A DNA stretch of 54,734 nucleotides from Flavobacteriales bacterium BRH_c54 (lineage in GTDB: Bacteria > Bacteroidota > Bacteroidia > Flavobacteriales_E > Vicingaceae), in the NCBI GenBank assembly GCA_000961845.1, contig LADZ01000059.1:1-54734 (forward strand), written 5' to 3'. Positions 42,850 to 52,118 of the stretch are shown piece after piece. The position numbers were made by a program, and so were the translations under genes. Numbering within the stretch: the first letter of the stretch is position 1; each line of letters starts with the position of its first letter. The notes under the pieces are model-generated. The model was given only the letters and a program-made list of their open reading frames with translations. It was not told the DNA's origin and did not search any database.

Positions 42850-43320
42850 TTAAATATCTATTTGATTGTTAGTTTGTTGGGTTTTTAACTTAATACTCCA
42901 TTCAAAATTAAAAATGGCAACTGTTTCATTTTGTTCATCTTTCCCTACAGACTCCATCCAAAAAGTTTGACCTTCAGAACTTGCTATAGTGTTTTGCAAG
43001 GCATTATCTATAATTTTCCCATCACTACAAGTAAAGGTTATTTTACCTTTGGCTTTTTTAAGAAAAGTACCTTTTTGTTGTGTTACCAACATGGAAATAG
43101 GTTGTTTACTGTTTCTTATTTTTTGAAGTACTAAGGTTCCTGTAGTAAGTTCTGCCGACATGGCTAAAACGGCAAAATAAATAGAGCCAAAAGGGTTTTG
43201 ATTTATCCAACGGTGTTTAATGGTTGATGAACAAGCATTATCTGATATTGATTTTAATCTAACTCCTGCAAAAAATGCACTAGGTAATTTGGCTAAAAGA
43301 AAAAGATGAAACTTGAACAT
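42850..43320 (-). CDS. DUF4442 (hotdog-fold-like) protein
   Basis: A 156-residue protein matching the DUF4442 family, which is related to hotdog-fold thioesterases. Characteristic parts are LLAKLPSAFFAGVRLKSISD, the NPFGSIYFAVLAMSAELTTG block, and strands such as SMLVTQQKGTFLKKAKGKI. No catalytic thioesterase residue is obvious. The substrate is unknown. It starts 13 bases downstream of the glycosyltransferase stop on the same strand. Confidence 0.85.
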   Translation of the reverse strand: MFKFHLFLLAKLPSAFFAGVRLKSISDNACSSTIKHRWINQNPFGSIYFAVLAMSAELTTGTLVLQKIRNSKQPISMLVTQQKGTFLKKAKGKITFTCSDGKIIDNALQNTIASSEGQTFWMESVGKDEQNETVAIFNFEWSIKLKTQQTNNQIDI

Positions 43321-43333
43321 ATTACAAAAATGA

Positions 43334-44641
43334 TTATTGTTTAGTGCTTATTTTATTAAGTTCATCAGCGAATGATTTAGCAAGAATTTTTCTACTAAAT
43401 TTTTCGTACCCTTTGCTATTTACTTTTAAACTGTTGGATTTATAAGCTGCATAATGATTTTTTATAATTTCTTTAAGCGAATCAACCTCCTCAAATCCGG
43501 TTAATGTTCCTGCTTGGGTTTCTTTTATCACTTTAGCAGCATCACCTTCAGGTTTTCCAATAGCAACAATTGGTCGTTGAGCTCCAATATATTCAAACAA
43601 TTTACCTGGAATTATGCCATCATTTTTTGGTGTGTTATTCAACAACGCTAGCAACAATTGAGAGCTAATCATTTGCTCAATTACTTGGTTGTGAGGTAAA
43701 CTTCCTACTAAATTTAAGTTGTTTTGAAGTTGATGTTGGTTGATAGATTGAATCACTTCAGCAGCTACCTGACCAATAAATTTTATTTCCAAATCATTTT
43801 TAAACTGTTCATCTTTTTGAGCAAGTTCAGCAAGTACTTTCCATAAAGCATGAGGATTCCTGTCTTCATTTAACGACCCTGTGTGTGTTAATGTGAATTT
43901 TTTATCCAATACTACATTTTCAACAGCGGTAAAATCTGCCGGGTCGTAGCCATTTGTAATTACTACAGGTAATCTTCCTGAAATTTCTTCAAAATCATTG
44001 GCACAACTCCAACTTACAGTAGTCACTTCATTTGCTGTATGTAATACTTCTTGTTCTAATCGTTTGTGTTTTTTATCTGCCCAGTTGCTAAGTTTAAGTT
44101 TGTGATAAAAATCTATTAAGGTCCAAGGATCTCTGAAATCTGCTAACCAAGGTATGTTATGTTTTTTTACCACATTTTTTGCAATAAGATGAGTAGAGTG
44201 GGGAGGTCCGGTAGAAATTATGGCATCCACTTTATTGTTTTTTAAATAATTGATTAAAAATTTAGAAGATGGTTTTATCCAAAATTTTCTGGCATCGGGA
44301 ATAAAAATATTGCCTCTTACCCATAAAGAAAGGTTTTGTAATAATGAATTTCCTTCGCTAGATTGACTCATTCCGGGTAAAAGAGCTTCATCCTTTTTTT
44401 TGCCTAATAATTTTTTATATAAGCCAAATGGTTCCCAAATGTTGGTTCTTATGGTTTCAATACCTTCGGGAATTTCTTTTAGCATTTCGTTATCCTGAAT
44501 GGCTATTTCCCCATTTTCTGTAGTGTAGATGATAGGTTCCCAACCATATTCTCTGAGGTATTTAGTGGTTTTTACCCAACGTTGCACTCCGCCACCACCC
44601 ATGGGAGGCCAATAATAAGTTATGATTAATACTTTTTTCAT
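43334..44641 (-). CDS. Glycosyltransferase (GT-B fold, group 1/GT4-like)
   Basis: This 435-residue glycosyltransferase starts at the ATG at 44641 (MKKVLIITYYWPPMGGGGVQ); a TTG nine bases upstream is the only longer option. The N-terminal Rossmann half begins with the GGGGVQRW nucleotide-sugar-family loop; the middle has ISTGPPHSTHLIAKN and FRDPWTLIDFYHK. The C-terminal half contains KFTLTHTGSLNEDRNP, LVGSLPHNQVIEQM and GIIPGKLFEYIGAQRPIVAI, typical of a donor-binding GT-B domain. It probably builds surface polysaccharide. Donor and acceptor are unknown. Confidence 0.88.
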   Translation of the reverse strand: MKKVLIITYYWPPMGGGGVQRWVKTTKYLREYGWEPIIYTTENGEIAIQDNEMLKEIPEGIETIRTNIWEPFGLYKKLLGKKKDEALLPGMSQSSEGNSLLQNLSLWVRGNIFIPDARKFWIKPSSKFLINYLKNNKVDAIISTGPPHSTHLIAKNVVKKHNIPWLADFRDPWTLIDFYHKLKLSNWADKKHKRLEQEVLHTANEVTTVSWSCANDFEEISGRLPVVITNGYDPADFTAVENVVLDKKFTLTHTGSLNEDRNPHALWKVLAELAQKDEQFKNDLEIKFIGQVAAEVIQSINQHQLQNNLNLVGSLPHNQVIEQMISSQLLLALLNNTPKNDGIIPGKLFEYIGAQRPIVAIGKPEGDAAKVIKETQAGTLTGFEEVDSLKEIIKNHYAAYKSNSLKVNSKGYEKFSRKILAKSFADELNKISTKQ

Positions 44642-44652
44642 CTTAGACAAAA

Positions 44653-45570
44653 TTAATCATTAAATCTCATCAGTTGATTAGGAGTAAATGTCCATTCCGG
44701 AGTTGAAATTTCTGTTTTACAGTCAGCAACTGAATACCAAGGTGATAATGAGTTATTATTAGGATTTTTTAAAACATGAATATTCTGAGCGGGCATATAG
44801 CTTTGTGCCAACATAAAAACTTTTTCTTTTGTGGTAGGGTTTTCTGCCATATCAATAACAATAACAGCATGTCCTGGAAAACCTCCTTTAATAAATACAT
44901 CCCCAATTTTTATGGTTGATAAATTAATATTAGCTAATTCCTTACTTAATGAGGCAGTTCCTGCATACATAAATATATTGTCCATGTATTTTCTAAAACT
45001 GTGGTAAGTGGTATTATTTTTTGATGAAGCTACCCAAACTACTTTATTTCCTTGAAGCTTAGGATAAAAGCCTTCGCTCCATTTTTTAAAAGGAATGGGA
45101 GTTCCATTAGTGTAATTAAATTTAATTTGATTGGTTTTATCGGTAGCAAAAAGATACTCACCTCTAAGTCGCATAACTGCATCGGCACATTGCTGTAAAT
45201 CTTTATTTCCAACATCTATATTAATGACTGCAAATTGTGCCGATTGATTGTATTTTTGCTCGCCAGTGTGTAAATAAACAGTATTGTCTGTTAAGTTTAA
45301 TGGAAGATGTCTGAGCCAATCACCAAAGGAATTTTGAGTGATTTTCGTTCTTTTAAAACCTAATGGAACAGGAACATTGTTGCACAAAGCTTCTTTATAC
45401 TTATATTTATTAAGCCAAGCATAGTTATAAACAATAGTATCTACAACTGAACTATTATTTTCTGCACTATCTATAACTAACGTATCATTTTTTGTAGTAT
45501 TATTTTGGCAAGAAGCAGTAAGAAAACAGCATAGTGCAACATAAAATAGATATTTGTTTTTAGTTGCCAA
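44653..45570 (-). CDS. DUF4846-type lipoprotein
   Basis: A 305-residue exported lipoprotein with lipobox TASC (acylated Cys near residue 21) after a hydrophobic stretch YLFYVALCCFLTA. The body matches my recollection of the DUF4846 family: GFKRTKITQNSFGDWLRHLP, YLHTGEQKYNQSAQFAVIN, RLRGEYLF, and near the end GDVFIKGGFPGHAVIVIDMA. The conserved KGGFPGHAV pattern with a His suggests an NlpC/P60-like hydrolase fold, but that is speculative. It ends 11 bases before the glycosyltransferase start. Confidence 0.75.
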   Translation of the reverse strand: MATKNKYLFYVALCCFLTASCQNNTTKNDTLVIDSAENNSSVVDTIVYNYAWLNKYKYKEALCNNVPVPLGFKRTKITQNSFGDWLRHLPLNLTDNTVYLHTGEQKYNQSAQFAVINIDVGNKDLQQCADAVMRLRGEYLFATDKTNQIKFNYTNGTPIPFKKWSEGFYPKLQGNKVVWVASSKNNTTYHSFRKYMDNIFMYAGTASLSKELANINLSTIKIGDVFIKGGFPGHAVIVIDMAENPTTKEKVFMLAQSYMPAQNIHVLKNPNNNSLSPWYSVADCKTEISTPEWTFTPNQLMRFND

Positions 45571-45576
45571 TGGTTT

Positions 45577-46563
45577 TTATTTTACGGCAACATTGACAAC
45601 ATAGAAACCTGTGTTTGATGCATTGTAAACAGTTTCATAAATAGAAATGAACAACATTCCTGCAGCACTTGCTTTGCCATTATACTTAGCTCCCGCTTTT
45701 GTTACTGTTCCGGAATCACCAATTTTAAATACTACATTTCCGTAAGCCGGACTTGTTGAAGTACTGCTACTTGTGTTAAAATCATCTGAACTACTATTCT
45801 TAACAGAGCCATCAGGCTTGTATGCATTATTTGATAGGCTTGCTAACACAACTTCTCCTGAAGCTGTCATAGAAATATTTTGTCCGGGTTTAACTACAAT
45901 ACCCGTTTTTAACCAACCGCCATTTTGATTAGAACTGATATGAGTTGATGCCATCAATTTAAACGTTTTACTATCGGCAGATGCATCTATATAAAGGATA
46001 TCAATTTTCTCGATTTTTTCTCTAGGAATAGTTAAATCACCATATTCCGTTTTTAAACTCACAGTAGAAAAATCGTATTTTCCACCCATGCTGTATTCGT
46101 AATCAATAGTAATTATATCTTTTGTAGAATAGCTATTCCCTACACTGTGAATAGCTTTTAATTCAGACAATGCAGTAGTTAGAGAATAATCATAATGAAT
46201 AGGTGTTTCTTCAGTTTCTGAATAAAGCACTTCCTCAATAACAGGAATTGCACCTATTTTTAAATTAACCAATTGGTCATAAGCTTTTTTTCTATCTTCT
46301 TCTACAGCACTTTGTAGTTGTTTTGCTAAATTAATTATCGTGTTTTTTAAGCTATTATCAGGATGAATTCCTAAAGAAATAGAAGATACATTTTTTATTG
46401 GAATATCTAATTTACCATAATCGGTTACTAATAAAACATTAGAAACTTTTGTTGTTCCGGTTACAATATTTCCATCTTTTAGAGTAAGTGTAAATTCTGT
46501 TTTAGATTGCGCAAATAGGTTACTTGATATAAGTAATATGAGTATAAATAATGTTTTTTTCAT
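45577..46563 (-). CDS. Exported protein with two paired repeat domains and a LecA-like C-terminal domain
   Basis: A 328-residue exported protein (signal peptide ending SNLFAQ). Two copies of a beta-strand module occur: TLKDGNIVTGTTKVSNVLLV then DYGKLDIPIKNVSSISLGI, and YEYSMGGKYDFSTVSLKTEY then GDLTIPREKIEKIDIL. An alpha-helical spacer separates them. The C-terminal about 120 residues (NGGWLKTGIVVKPGQNISMT, GNVVFKIGDSGTVTKAGAKY, GMLFISIYETVYNASNTGFY) resemble the PA-IL/LecA galactose-binding beta-sandwich. A sugar-binding surface role is inferred. It lies just before the DUF4846 gene on the same strand (6-base gap). Confidence 0.6.
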   Translation of the reverse strand: MKKTLFILILLISSNLFAQSKTEFTLTLKDGNIVTGTTKVSNVLLVTDYGKLDIPIKNVSSISLGIHPDNSLKNTIINLAKQLQSAVEEDRKKAYDQLVNLKIGAIPVIEEVLYSETEETPIHYDYSLTTALSELKAIHSVGNSYSTKDIITIDYEYSMGGKYDFSTVSLKTEYGDLTIPREKIEKIDILYIDASADSKTFKLMASTHISSNQNGGWLKTGIVVKPGQNISMTASGEVVLASLSNNAYKPDGSVKNSSSDDFNTSSSTSTSPAYGNVVFKIGDSGTVTKAGAKYNGKASAAGMLFISIYETVYNASNTGFYVVNVAVK

Positions 46564-46586
46564 AATATAAATAGTTTAAAGGTTAA

Positions 46587-48119
46587 TTATTTTTTATTTA
46601 ATAAAAATACAATTGGTTGTTGGTTTTTTATATTAAAATCAATACTTTCAGCGATAGGATGATATCCATCGGCTTCAACTAAAATATTGTAATTTTTATC
46701 AGGAGCAACAATTATTACAAATTCTCCTGTACTAGCTTTTGCATTGTAAACACCTACTATGGCTTTATTATCTTCCATTAAAGTTGCTTTTACAGGAATA
46801 GATTTGTTTGATGTTTTATCATATCCAATTCCTTTTAAAACCATTAAATTAGTAGGAGGATCATTTATAAAAGCTTTATACAAATCAACACCACCGAGTC
46901 CACCTTCTCTAGTTGAAGAAAAGAATGCATTTTTTCCATTGGCTGCTAAAACAATAGAGAACTCATCTCTAACAGAGTTTATTGGTGTGCCTAAATTTTC
47001 TGGGTTAGTCCAAGATTCATTAGAAACTGTGGAAACAAATAAATCAAATCCTCCCATGTTTTGATGACCTTTACTGCTAAAATATAACGTTTTTCCATCG
47101 CTAAAAATAAAAGGATAGTCCTCATCAAATTGGGTATTAATGATTGGACCTAAATTTTGAGCTTTTCCCCATGTTCCATCCGGTAATCGGTTAGCTTTAT
47201 AAATATCTTTTCCACCATAACCTCCCGGTCTGCTACTTGAAAAATAGATTGTTTTATTGTCTATAGTGATAGATGCACTAGTTTCATTAAATGCTGATTT
47301 AATTTCTGAAGGAAGTTCGTTCGGAGCTTCCCATTCTTCTAAGCCCATTTGGGTAACTTGTAGGTTTCCGGCAATAAGAAACTTATTATTTCTCTGAAAA
47401 AATAGGGTTTGACCATCAGCAGACATCCCCGCAGTAATTTCTTGTTGGTCGGTATTAATATTATTGTTTAGTTTATCAACTTGAGTGTTACTTTTATTAT
47501 AATCAGTTATTTGATAAATATTATTAATATAATTTTCTTTATTAGAAGAAAATAATAACAATGATGCGTTGGCATTTATTAGCGGAGCACAATCATCAAA
47601 TTCAGAGTTTATAGCACTTCCTAAATTTTCTACTGAAATGTTTCTTTTGTTTTTTAAAGCCAATTCTGCATAAGAAATTTGATTAATGTAACGTGTAATA
47701 TCATCATTGGTAAGTTCTTTTTCTCCGGCAATTAATTTATATCCGTTATAAAAATTAGTTGCTTTTTTAAACTTACTGTTAGCATGAGCTGTGGCGGCTT
47801 TGTATCTGAATAATTCTAAACTTACTGATGTTGCAGATTGATTAAAATGTTTTTCTGCTTTCTCGTATTCGTATAAGTTAAAGTAACAAATTCCCATTTG
47901 GTAATTTAAGTTTACATCAGTACTATCTTTATTGTAATGCTCTTTTAAGTTAGCTAATGCACCACGATAATCATTTACTTCTATATTGAATTTCGCTTTA
48001 GAGATAGCTTTTTCAACTTCGGGGGAAGATTTTTGGCTATAGGTTGAATTACCAAGTAACAGTAGTATACAAATTAATAAATAGATTTTTGAAATATAAT
48101 TGGTTGATATAAAATTCAT
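46587..48119 (-). CDS. Exported TPR plus PD40 (WD40-like) protein
   Basis: This 510-residue exported protein starts at ATG 48119 (MNFISTNYISKIYLLICILL), which gives a normal signal peptide; the earlier in-frame ATG would add 21 odd residues. A TPR-like stretch (ALANLKEHYNKDSTDVNLNY) is followed by several PD40 blades: DDCAPLINANASLLLFSS, TIDNKTIYFSSSRPGGYGG, FSDGKTLYFSSKGHQNMGGF and AANGKNAFFSSTREGGLGGV. The end is a carboxypeptidase-regulatory-like fold. Related T9SS accessory proteins (PorE type) carry a C-terminal OmpA domain; this one does not, so it is at most a distant relative. Confidence 0.8.
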   Translation of the reverse strand: MNFISTNYISKIYLLICILLLLGNSTYSQKSSPEVEKAISKAKFNIEVNDYRGALANLKEHYNKDSTDVNLNYQMGICYFNLYEYEKAEKHFNQSATSVSLELFRYKAATAHANSKFKKATNFYNGYKLIAGEKELTNDDITRYINQISYAELALKNKRNISVENLGSAINSEFDDCAPLINANASLLLFSSNKENYINNIYQITDYNKSNTQVDKLNNNINTDQQEITAGMSADGQTLFFQRNNKFLIAGNLQVTQMGLEEWEAPNELPSEIKSAFNETSASITIDNKTIYFSSSRPGGYGGKDIYKANRLPDGTWGKAQNLGPIINTQFDEDYPFIFSDGKTLYFSSKGHQNMGGFDLFVSTVSNESWTNPENLGTPINSVRDEFSIVLAANGKNAFFSSTREGGLGGVDLYKAFINDPPTNLMVLKGIGYDKTSNKSIPVKATLMEDNKAIVGVYNAKASTGEFVIIVAPDKNYNILVEADGYHPIAESIDFNIKNQQPIVFLLNKK

Positions 48120-48290
48120 GTTACTTCTTAAATTGAGCGTAAATATATAAACAATATTGAGTATTGAAAAAAATACATTCAAAAATAGTGCAATTATTTA
48201 CATTTAAGCTATTGAATTAGAAATGAAATAAACAGTTTGTTGTTAGTTAAAAATGAGTTTTAATTACCATTTTATAGTAGGTAAAAATGC

Positions 48291-49529
48291 CTAGAAAAAA
48301 TAAACATAAAAGTAATAAATACTAAAACAGACAAAGAAAAGTATTCCTATAGTACTTATTGTTTTAAGCAGAGTAGAGGGTTGTTTTTCTTTGGGAATAT
48401 CTTTTCCCGTAATAACTAAATAATTGAGGATAGCTAATATTGGAGAAGATAAAAAGGCGATTGCTGTTGCAAAATCAATTAACGTTTTCATGTTTGCCGA
48501 AAAAAATGCTATGATAACGATACTACCAAAAGCTAGCAGAAATAGCCATAGCCAATAAAATGAAGTAGCTTTATTCTGAGTTTTATTAAATAAAATCGCA
48601 GAAGTTTCTACCATAACTCTTGGTTGTGCATCTAAACAAGTCAAAGTTGTACTAAACATAGTTGTTAATGCTGCTGCTGCAATAATTACATAAGACCATT
48701 CACCAATATTGGAAGTATAAATTTGAAGTAATTGCTTTGTAAATTCACTTCCATTCGCGGAAAGTTCAACACCGGTTCCATAAATACTTACTGCACCTAA
48801 CCCTAAAAAAGCTATAGCAAGAATTAAAGTAGTCCAGTAACCTAGTTTAAAGTCAAACATGATGTCTTTATAGCTAATGGATGCGTCTTTATTGTGTTTA
48901 GTTTTTTCTGTAGTCCATATAGAATGCCAAACAGCGATATCAAAAGGAGCCGGCATCCAACCCATAAGAGCAATTAAAAATAGTATATGATTTTTATTAG
49001 AAAAAGAAAAAATTGTTTTTAGTGAATTATCTTGTTGATAATCTCCAAAGAGAGAGATTAAAAAAGTACTAATGGTAGCTATAGCCAGTAGGCTTATAAT
49101 AAATTTCATACTTGTGTCTAATACTTTGTATTTTCCGATAAATAAAAATAGACAGCAAATAAAAAGCACGAGTGAAGCAATGCTCCATATTGGTAAATGT
49201 ATATAAAAAACCTCGGCAACAATTCCTGCAGTAACTGTGGTAACGGCAGACTGTATGATAAACATTCCAAAGAATGTAATTAAGAAAAATAAAATTACAG
49301 ACCATTTACCCAAATTTTTATAGCCATAGAGTATGTTCTTTCCTGTTATGGCAGCATAGCGTGGTCCGTATTCAAAAAAAGGATATTTTAAAATAATAAC
49401 GATAAAAATTGCCCAAATAAGTTGATATCCGAAATCAGCTCCAGCTCGTGTAGATTGAATAAGGTGAGAAACTCCAACAGCAGCTCCAGCATATAGCAAT
49501 CCCGGTCCTAGTTTTTTATACCAGCTCAT
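48291..49529 (-). CDS. Nramp-related metal transporter lacking the canonical DPGN motif
   Basis: A 412-residue integral membrane protein with about eleven hydrophobic helices. The start SWYKKLGPGLLYAGAAVGVS aligns with Nramp TM1, but the metal-binding DPGN is replaced by the stretch AVGVSHLIQSTRAGADFG. The equivalent of TM6 reads FLIALMGWMPAPFDIAVWH, which keeps a Met but not the usual MPH. Divergent Nramp-like proteins of this type are known, and some prefer other ions such as Mg2+. The substrate cannot be stated. It stands alone, divergent from the alpha/beta hydrolase gene. Confidence 0.72.
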   Translation of the reverse strand: MSWYKKLGPGLLYAGAAVGVSHLIQSTRAGADFGYQLIWAIFIVIILKYPFFEYGPRYAAITGKNILYGYKNLGKWSVILFFLITFFGMFIIQSAVTTVTAGIVAEVFYIHLPIWSIASLVLFICCLFLFIGKYKVLDTSMKFIISLLAIATISTFLISLFGDYQQDNSLKTIFSFSNKNHILFLIALMGWMPAPFDIAVWHSIWTTEKTKHNKDASISYKDIMFDFKLGYWTTLILAIAFLGLGAVSIYGTGVELSANGSEFTKQLLQIYTSNIGEWSYVIIAAAALTTMFSTTLTCLDAQPRVMVETSAILFNKTQNKATSFYWLWLFLLAFGSIVIIAFFSANMKTLIDFATAIAFLSSPILAILNYLVITGKDIPKEKQPSTLLKTISTIGILFFVCFSIYYFYVYFF

Positions 49530-49669
49530 TTTTACAAGTTTAAAGGTGGAAAAGTAGAAATATTTTTTAAAAATAAAAAAATACTAAGAAATAAAATAAA
49601 TGTGTTACATGGCTTATTTTTATAAAAAATAACTTATTTTAGTTGCAAATTTTAAACACACAAAAAATT

Positions 49670-50914
49670 ATGAAAAAAATTTACACTTTACTTACAATAG
49701 CAATTTTAGGTTCAATAGAGGTTTTTGCCCAATGTAATGGCCGATACCAAACCAATATTTATACTACTGTAGATGTAACTACTGTGCAATATGGTAGCAA
49801 TATGGATTTAAATAATAATGTGATTGATTTGTTTATGGACATTTATCAACCACAAGGAGATACAGCAACCTCGAGACCGTTGGTTATTTTTGCTCATGGA
49901 GGTTCTTTTTCAGGAGGATCAAGATCTTCAGCAGAATTGGTTCATTTTGCTACAGAGTTAGCTAAAAAAGGTTATATATGTGCTTCTATTAGTTATAGGT
50001 TGGCACCTAGTGCTTTTTCGCTATTAGCGGAAGAAACTACATTTAAAGTTGTGTTTGGAGCAATTCAGGATGGAAAAGCAGCAATTCGTTATTTTAGAGC
50101 TGATGCTGCTAATGCTAATCTTTATAAAATTGACGAAGAGCAAATTTTTATCGGAGGAACTTCAGCAGGAGGGATATTAGCATTTAACTTGGTTTATGGT
50201 GATGATGTAAGTAAATTACCTGCTCAGTGGCAAACTTGGTTAGGCGAAATCGGTGGATTGGAAGGTAGTAGTGGAACACCGGGGTATTGTTCTAGAGCTG
50301 CAGGTACTTTTGGTTTTGCAGGTGGAGTAGCTGATACTGCATGGATAGATGGTGATGATGTTCCTCTTTATGCTTGCCATACTTTTGGAGATCAAACGGT
50401 TTTATATAATTACGGACAGCCTTTAAATGGTTTTACACCGGTTAATCTTTATGGTAGTGGGCCAATAAATACCAGAATGGATGGTCAAGGTATTTATAAT
50501 CATTTAGATACATATACAGGAAGCGACCATCCTCCATTTGCTAATTCTACACCGATATTGGATACGACAAACACTAATTTAACTACTTTCTTATATAATA
50601 TTTTAGATTGCAATCCTAGTAACCTTAAAAATCCTAATCAAAAAGATTGTAGCACATTTGTGGGTGTTAATGAATTTGCTAAAAACAACATAGAGTTATT
50701 GGTTTACCCTAATCCAGCTATAGAGTTTGTTACTATTGATTTAAAAGAAATGAATTCAGTTAATAATGTAGTAGAAATTACAAATACGTTAGGTCAGGTG
50801 GTTTTTACTCAAACAATTAATGAAAATATGTTAAAAGTAAATGTAAGTGGATTTCCAAATGGAGCTTACATTATTAATGTAAATGGAGTATCTCAATTAT
50901 TTATTAAGAAATAG
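49670..50914 (+). CDS. Secreted alpha/beta hydrolase with type A T9SS sorting domain
   Basis: This 414-residue exported protein starts at ATG 49670 (MKKIYTLLTIAILGSIEVFA); an in-frame TTG lies 27 bases upstream. The alpha/beta hydrolase domain has VIFAHGGSFSGGSRSSAEL (HGG oxyanion loop), the nucleophile elbow GGTSAGG, and a His in GSDHPPFANS. The sequence resembles carboxylesterases. The last about 75 residues (LLVYPNPAIEFVTIDLKEMN ... NGAYIINVNGVSQLFIKK) are a T9SS type A C-terminal sorting domain. The enzyme is therefore predicted to be exported by T9SS and attached at the cell surface or released. Confidence 0.88.
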   Translation: MKKIYTLLTIAILGSIEVFAQCNGRYQTNIYTTVDVTTVQYGSNMDLNNNVIDLFMDIYQPQGDTATSRPLVIFAHGGSFSGGSRSSAELVHFATELAKKGYICASISYRLAPSAFSLLAEETTFKVVFGAIQDGKAAIRYFRADAANANLYKIDEEQIFIGGTSAGGILAFNLVYGDDVSKLPAQWQTWLGEIGGLEGSSGTPGYCSRAAGTFGFAGGVADTAWIDGDDVPLYACHTFGDQTVLYNYGQPLNGFTPVNLYGSGPINTRMDGQGIYNHLDTYTGSDHPPFANSTPILDTTNTNLTTFLYNILDCNPSNLKNPNQKDCSTFVGVNEFAKNNIELLVYPNPAIEFVTIDLKEMNSVNNVVEITNTLGQVVFTQTINENMLKVNVSGFPNGAYIINVNGVSQLFIKK

Positions 50915-50935
50915 TTTTTCATAATTATTTTCAAT

Positions 50936-50975
50936 AAAAAAAAAGCTGTTGTTTACAAAACAACAGCTTTTTTTT
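50936..50975. terminator. Bidirectional terminator between convergent genes
   Basis: AAAAAAAAGCTGTTGTTT and AAACAACAGCTTTTTTTT form a long perfect stem (GCTGTTGTTT with AAACAACAGC) around TACA. It sits between the alpha/beta hydrolase gene (+) and the PorP/SprF gene (-) and has T runs on both sides. Confidence 0.92.
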
Positions 50976-50996
50976 ATTAGATAGAGTAGTAAGTAA

Positions 50997-52112
50997 TTAA
51001 TTAAATCTTGCTCGGCTCTTTGTTCCTTTACCGGAAACAAAAGGGTTAGGATTAATAAAACGAATAAATACTTCAGGACCACCTTTTCCGTTGCTTGCGG
51101 CAGTTAATCCGGAAACATTTAGATCATAGGCAAAACCAAGAGAAAAACCAGCAATTTCTAATTCTATAGCAGGAGCAAAAGCATCACCAAACCTATAATA
51201 TGTTCCTAATGAAATGGCAGCACCTTTAAAAGCACCGGTATATTTAGATTCTTCTTGAAGTGTATATCTTACCATTAAACCTCCTAATAGTTGTCTTGTA
51301 GGTCCCTGTAAATAAGCTAGAAATTTTGGTCTGAAAGCTAATTTACTGTTGCTTACACCTATATGAGCTTCAGTATGAAAAGCTAATTTAGAGTATAGTT
51401 TATCCACATCTCCAAATTCTAGTTGTTGATTTGGGCGTGTAATGTGATAAAAAGCTACTCCGGATTGAATATTGAATTCATCTTGAGAACTTAATGTTTT
51501 TGCTCCTTTTCCATAAGACCATAAAGCACCTGCCGAAAAATCGAAGAAATTACTGTTTTCAAAAGCAAACAATTCATTAGAACTTAGCGATGCATCAAAG
51601 TTCTGCCCGTTAAATTGTGAATCCCATTCTAGGTTATCAGGACTCATGCTTGTTTGTCCCCAAGATCCCATTAAACCTACAGATGCTGAATTTTTATCAT
51701 CTAAAAATAAGACACTTGAAAGAGCAAGATTAATTTTAGTTGTTCCAAAATTAGTTGTTCCCGCGACATCTTTAAAAGCACTTATTCCGGCTCCTATATA
51801 TCCATTCTTCCATTTGTTTTTTAATAATCCTCCATCAAACATTATAGCGTAAGTTCTATATGGATTGGAAATACTTCCCCATTGACTTCTATAATTTAAA
51901 ACACTTCTAAAATCACCATTAAAGACACCTGCTGTTGCCGGGTTTGTGGTCATTATCATTGCATCATACATAGTAAAATGTATGTCTTGTGCTTTTAATT
52001 CTGATGTTGTTGAAATTATTCCTACTTGACAGAATAGTGCAATGAGGAGACTTGTTTTTTTACCTATAGAATAGTTCATTTTTCTGATGTTTGTGAATAC
52101 GTTATATTTCAT
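50997..52112 (-). CDS. PorP/SprF-family type IX secretion-linked outer membrane protein
   Basis: A 371-residue predicted outer-membrane beta-barrel. The N-terminus fits a signal (MNYSIGKKTSLLIALFCQVG ... KAQ); either the ATG at 52112 or the in-frame ATG at 52079 could be the start. The PorP/SprF hallmark follows: AQDIHFTMYDAMIMTTNPAT (often DPQFSQY...NPA in relatives), AGVFNGDFRSVLNYRSQWGS, and GISAFKDVAGTTNFGTTKIN. Such proteins work with T9SS to place large adhesins with type B sorting domains on the cell surface. It starts 6 bases after the stop of exactly such a protein, so the pair is an operon. Confidence 0.93.
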   Translation of the reverse strand: MKYNVFTNIRKMNYSIGKKTSLLIALFCQVGIISTTSELKAQDIHFTMYDAMIMTTNPATAGVFNGDFRSVLNYRSQWGSISNPYRTYAIMFDGGLLKNKWKNGYIGAGISAFKDVAGTTNFGTTKINLALSSVLFLDDKNSASVGLMGSWGQTSMSPDNLEWDSQFNGQNFDASLSSNELFAFENSNFFDFSAGALWSYGKGAKTLSSQDEFNIQSGVAFYHITRPNQQLEFGDVDKLYSKLAFHTEAHIGVSNSKLAFRPKFLAYLQGPTRQLLGGLMVRYTLQEESKYTGAFKGAAISLGTYYRFGDAFAPAIELEIAGFSLGFAYDLNVSGLTAASNGKGGPEVFIRFINPNPFVSGKGTKSRARFN

Positions 52113-52118
52113 AATTAT

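Noticed and set aside
49069-49305. Overlapping frames inside the Nramp-like gene
   Set aside because: They are out-of-frame shadows of a gene whose membrane helices and family start are clear in the main frame.
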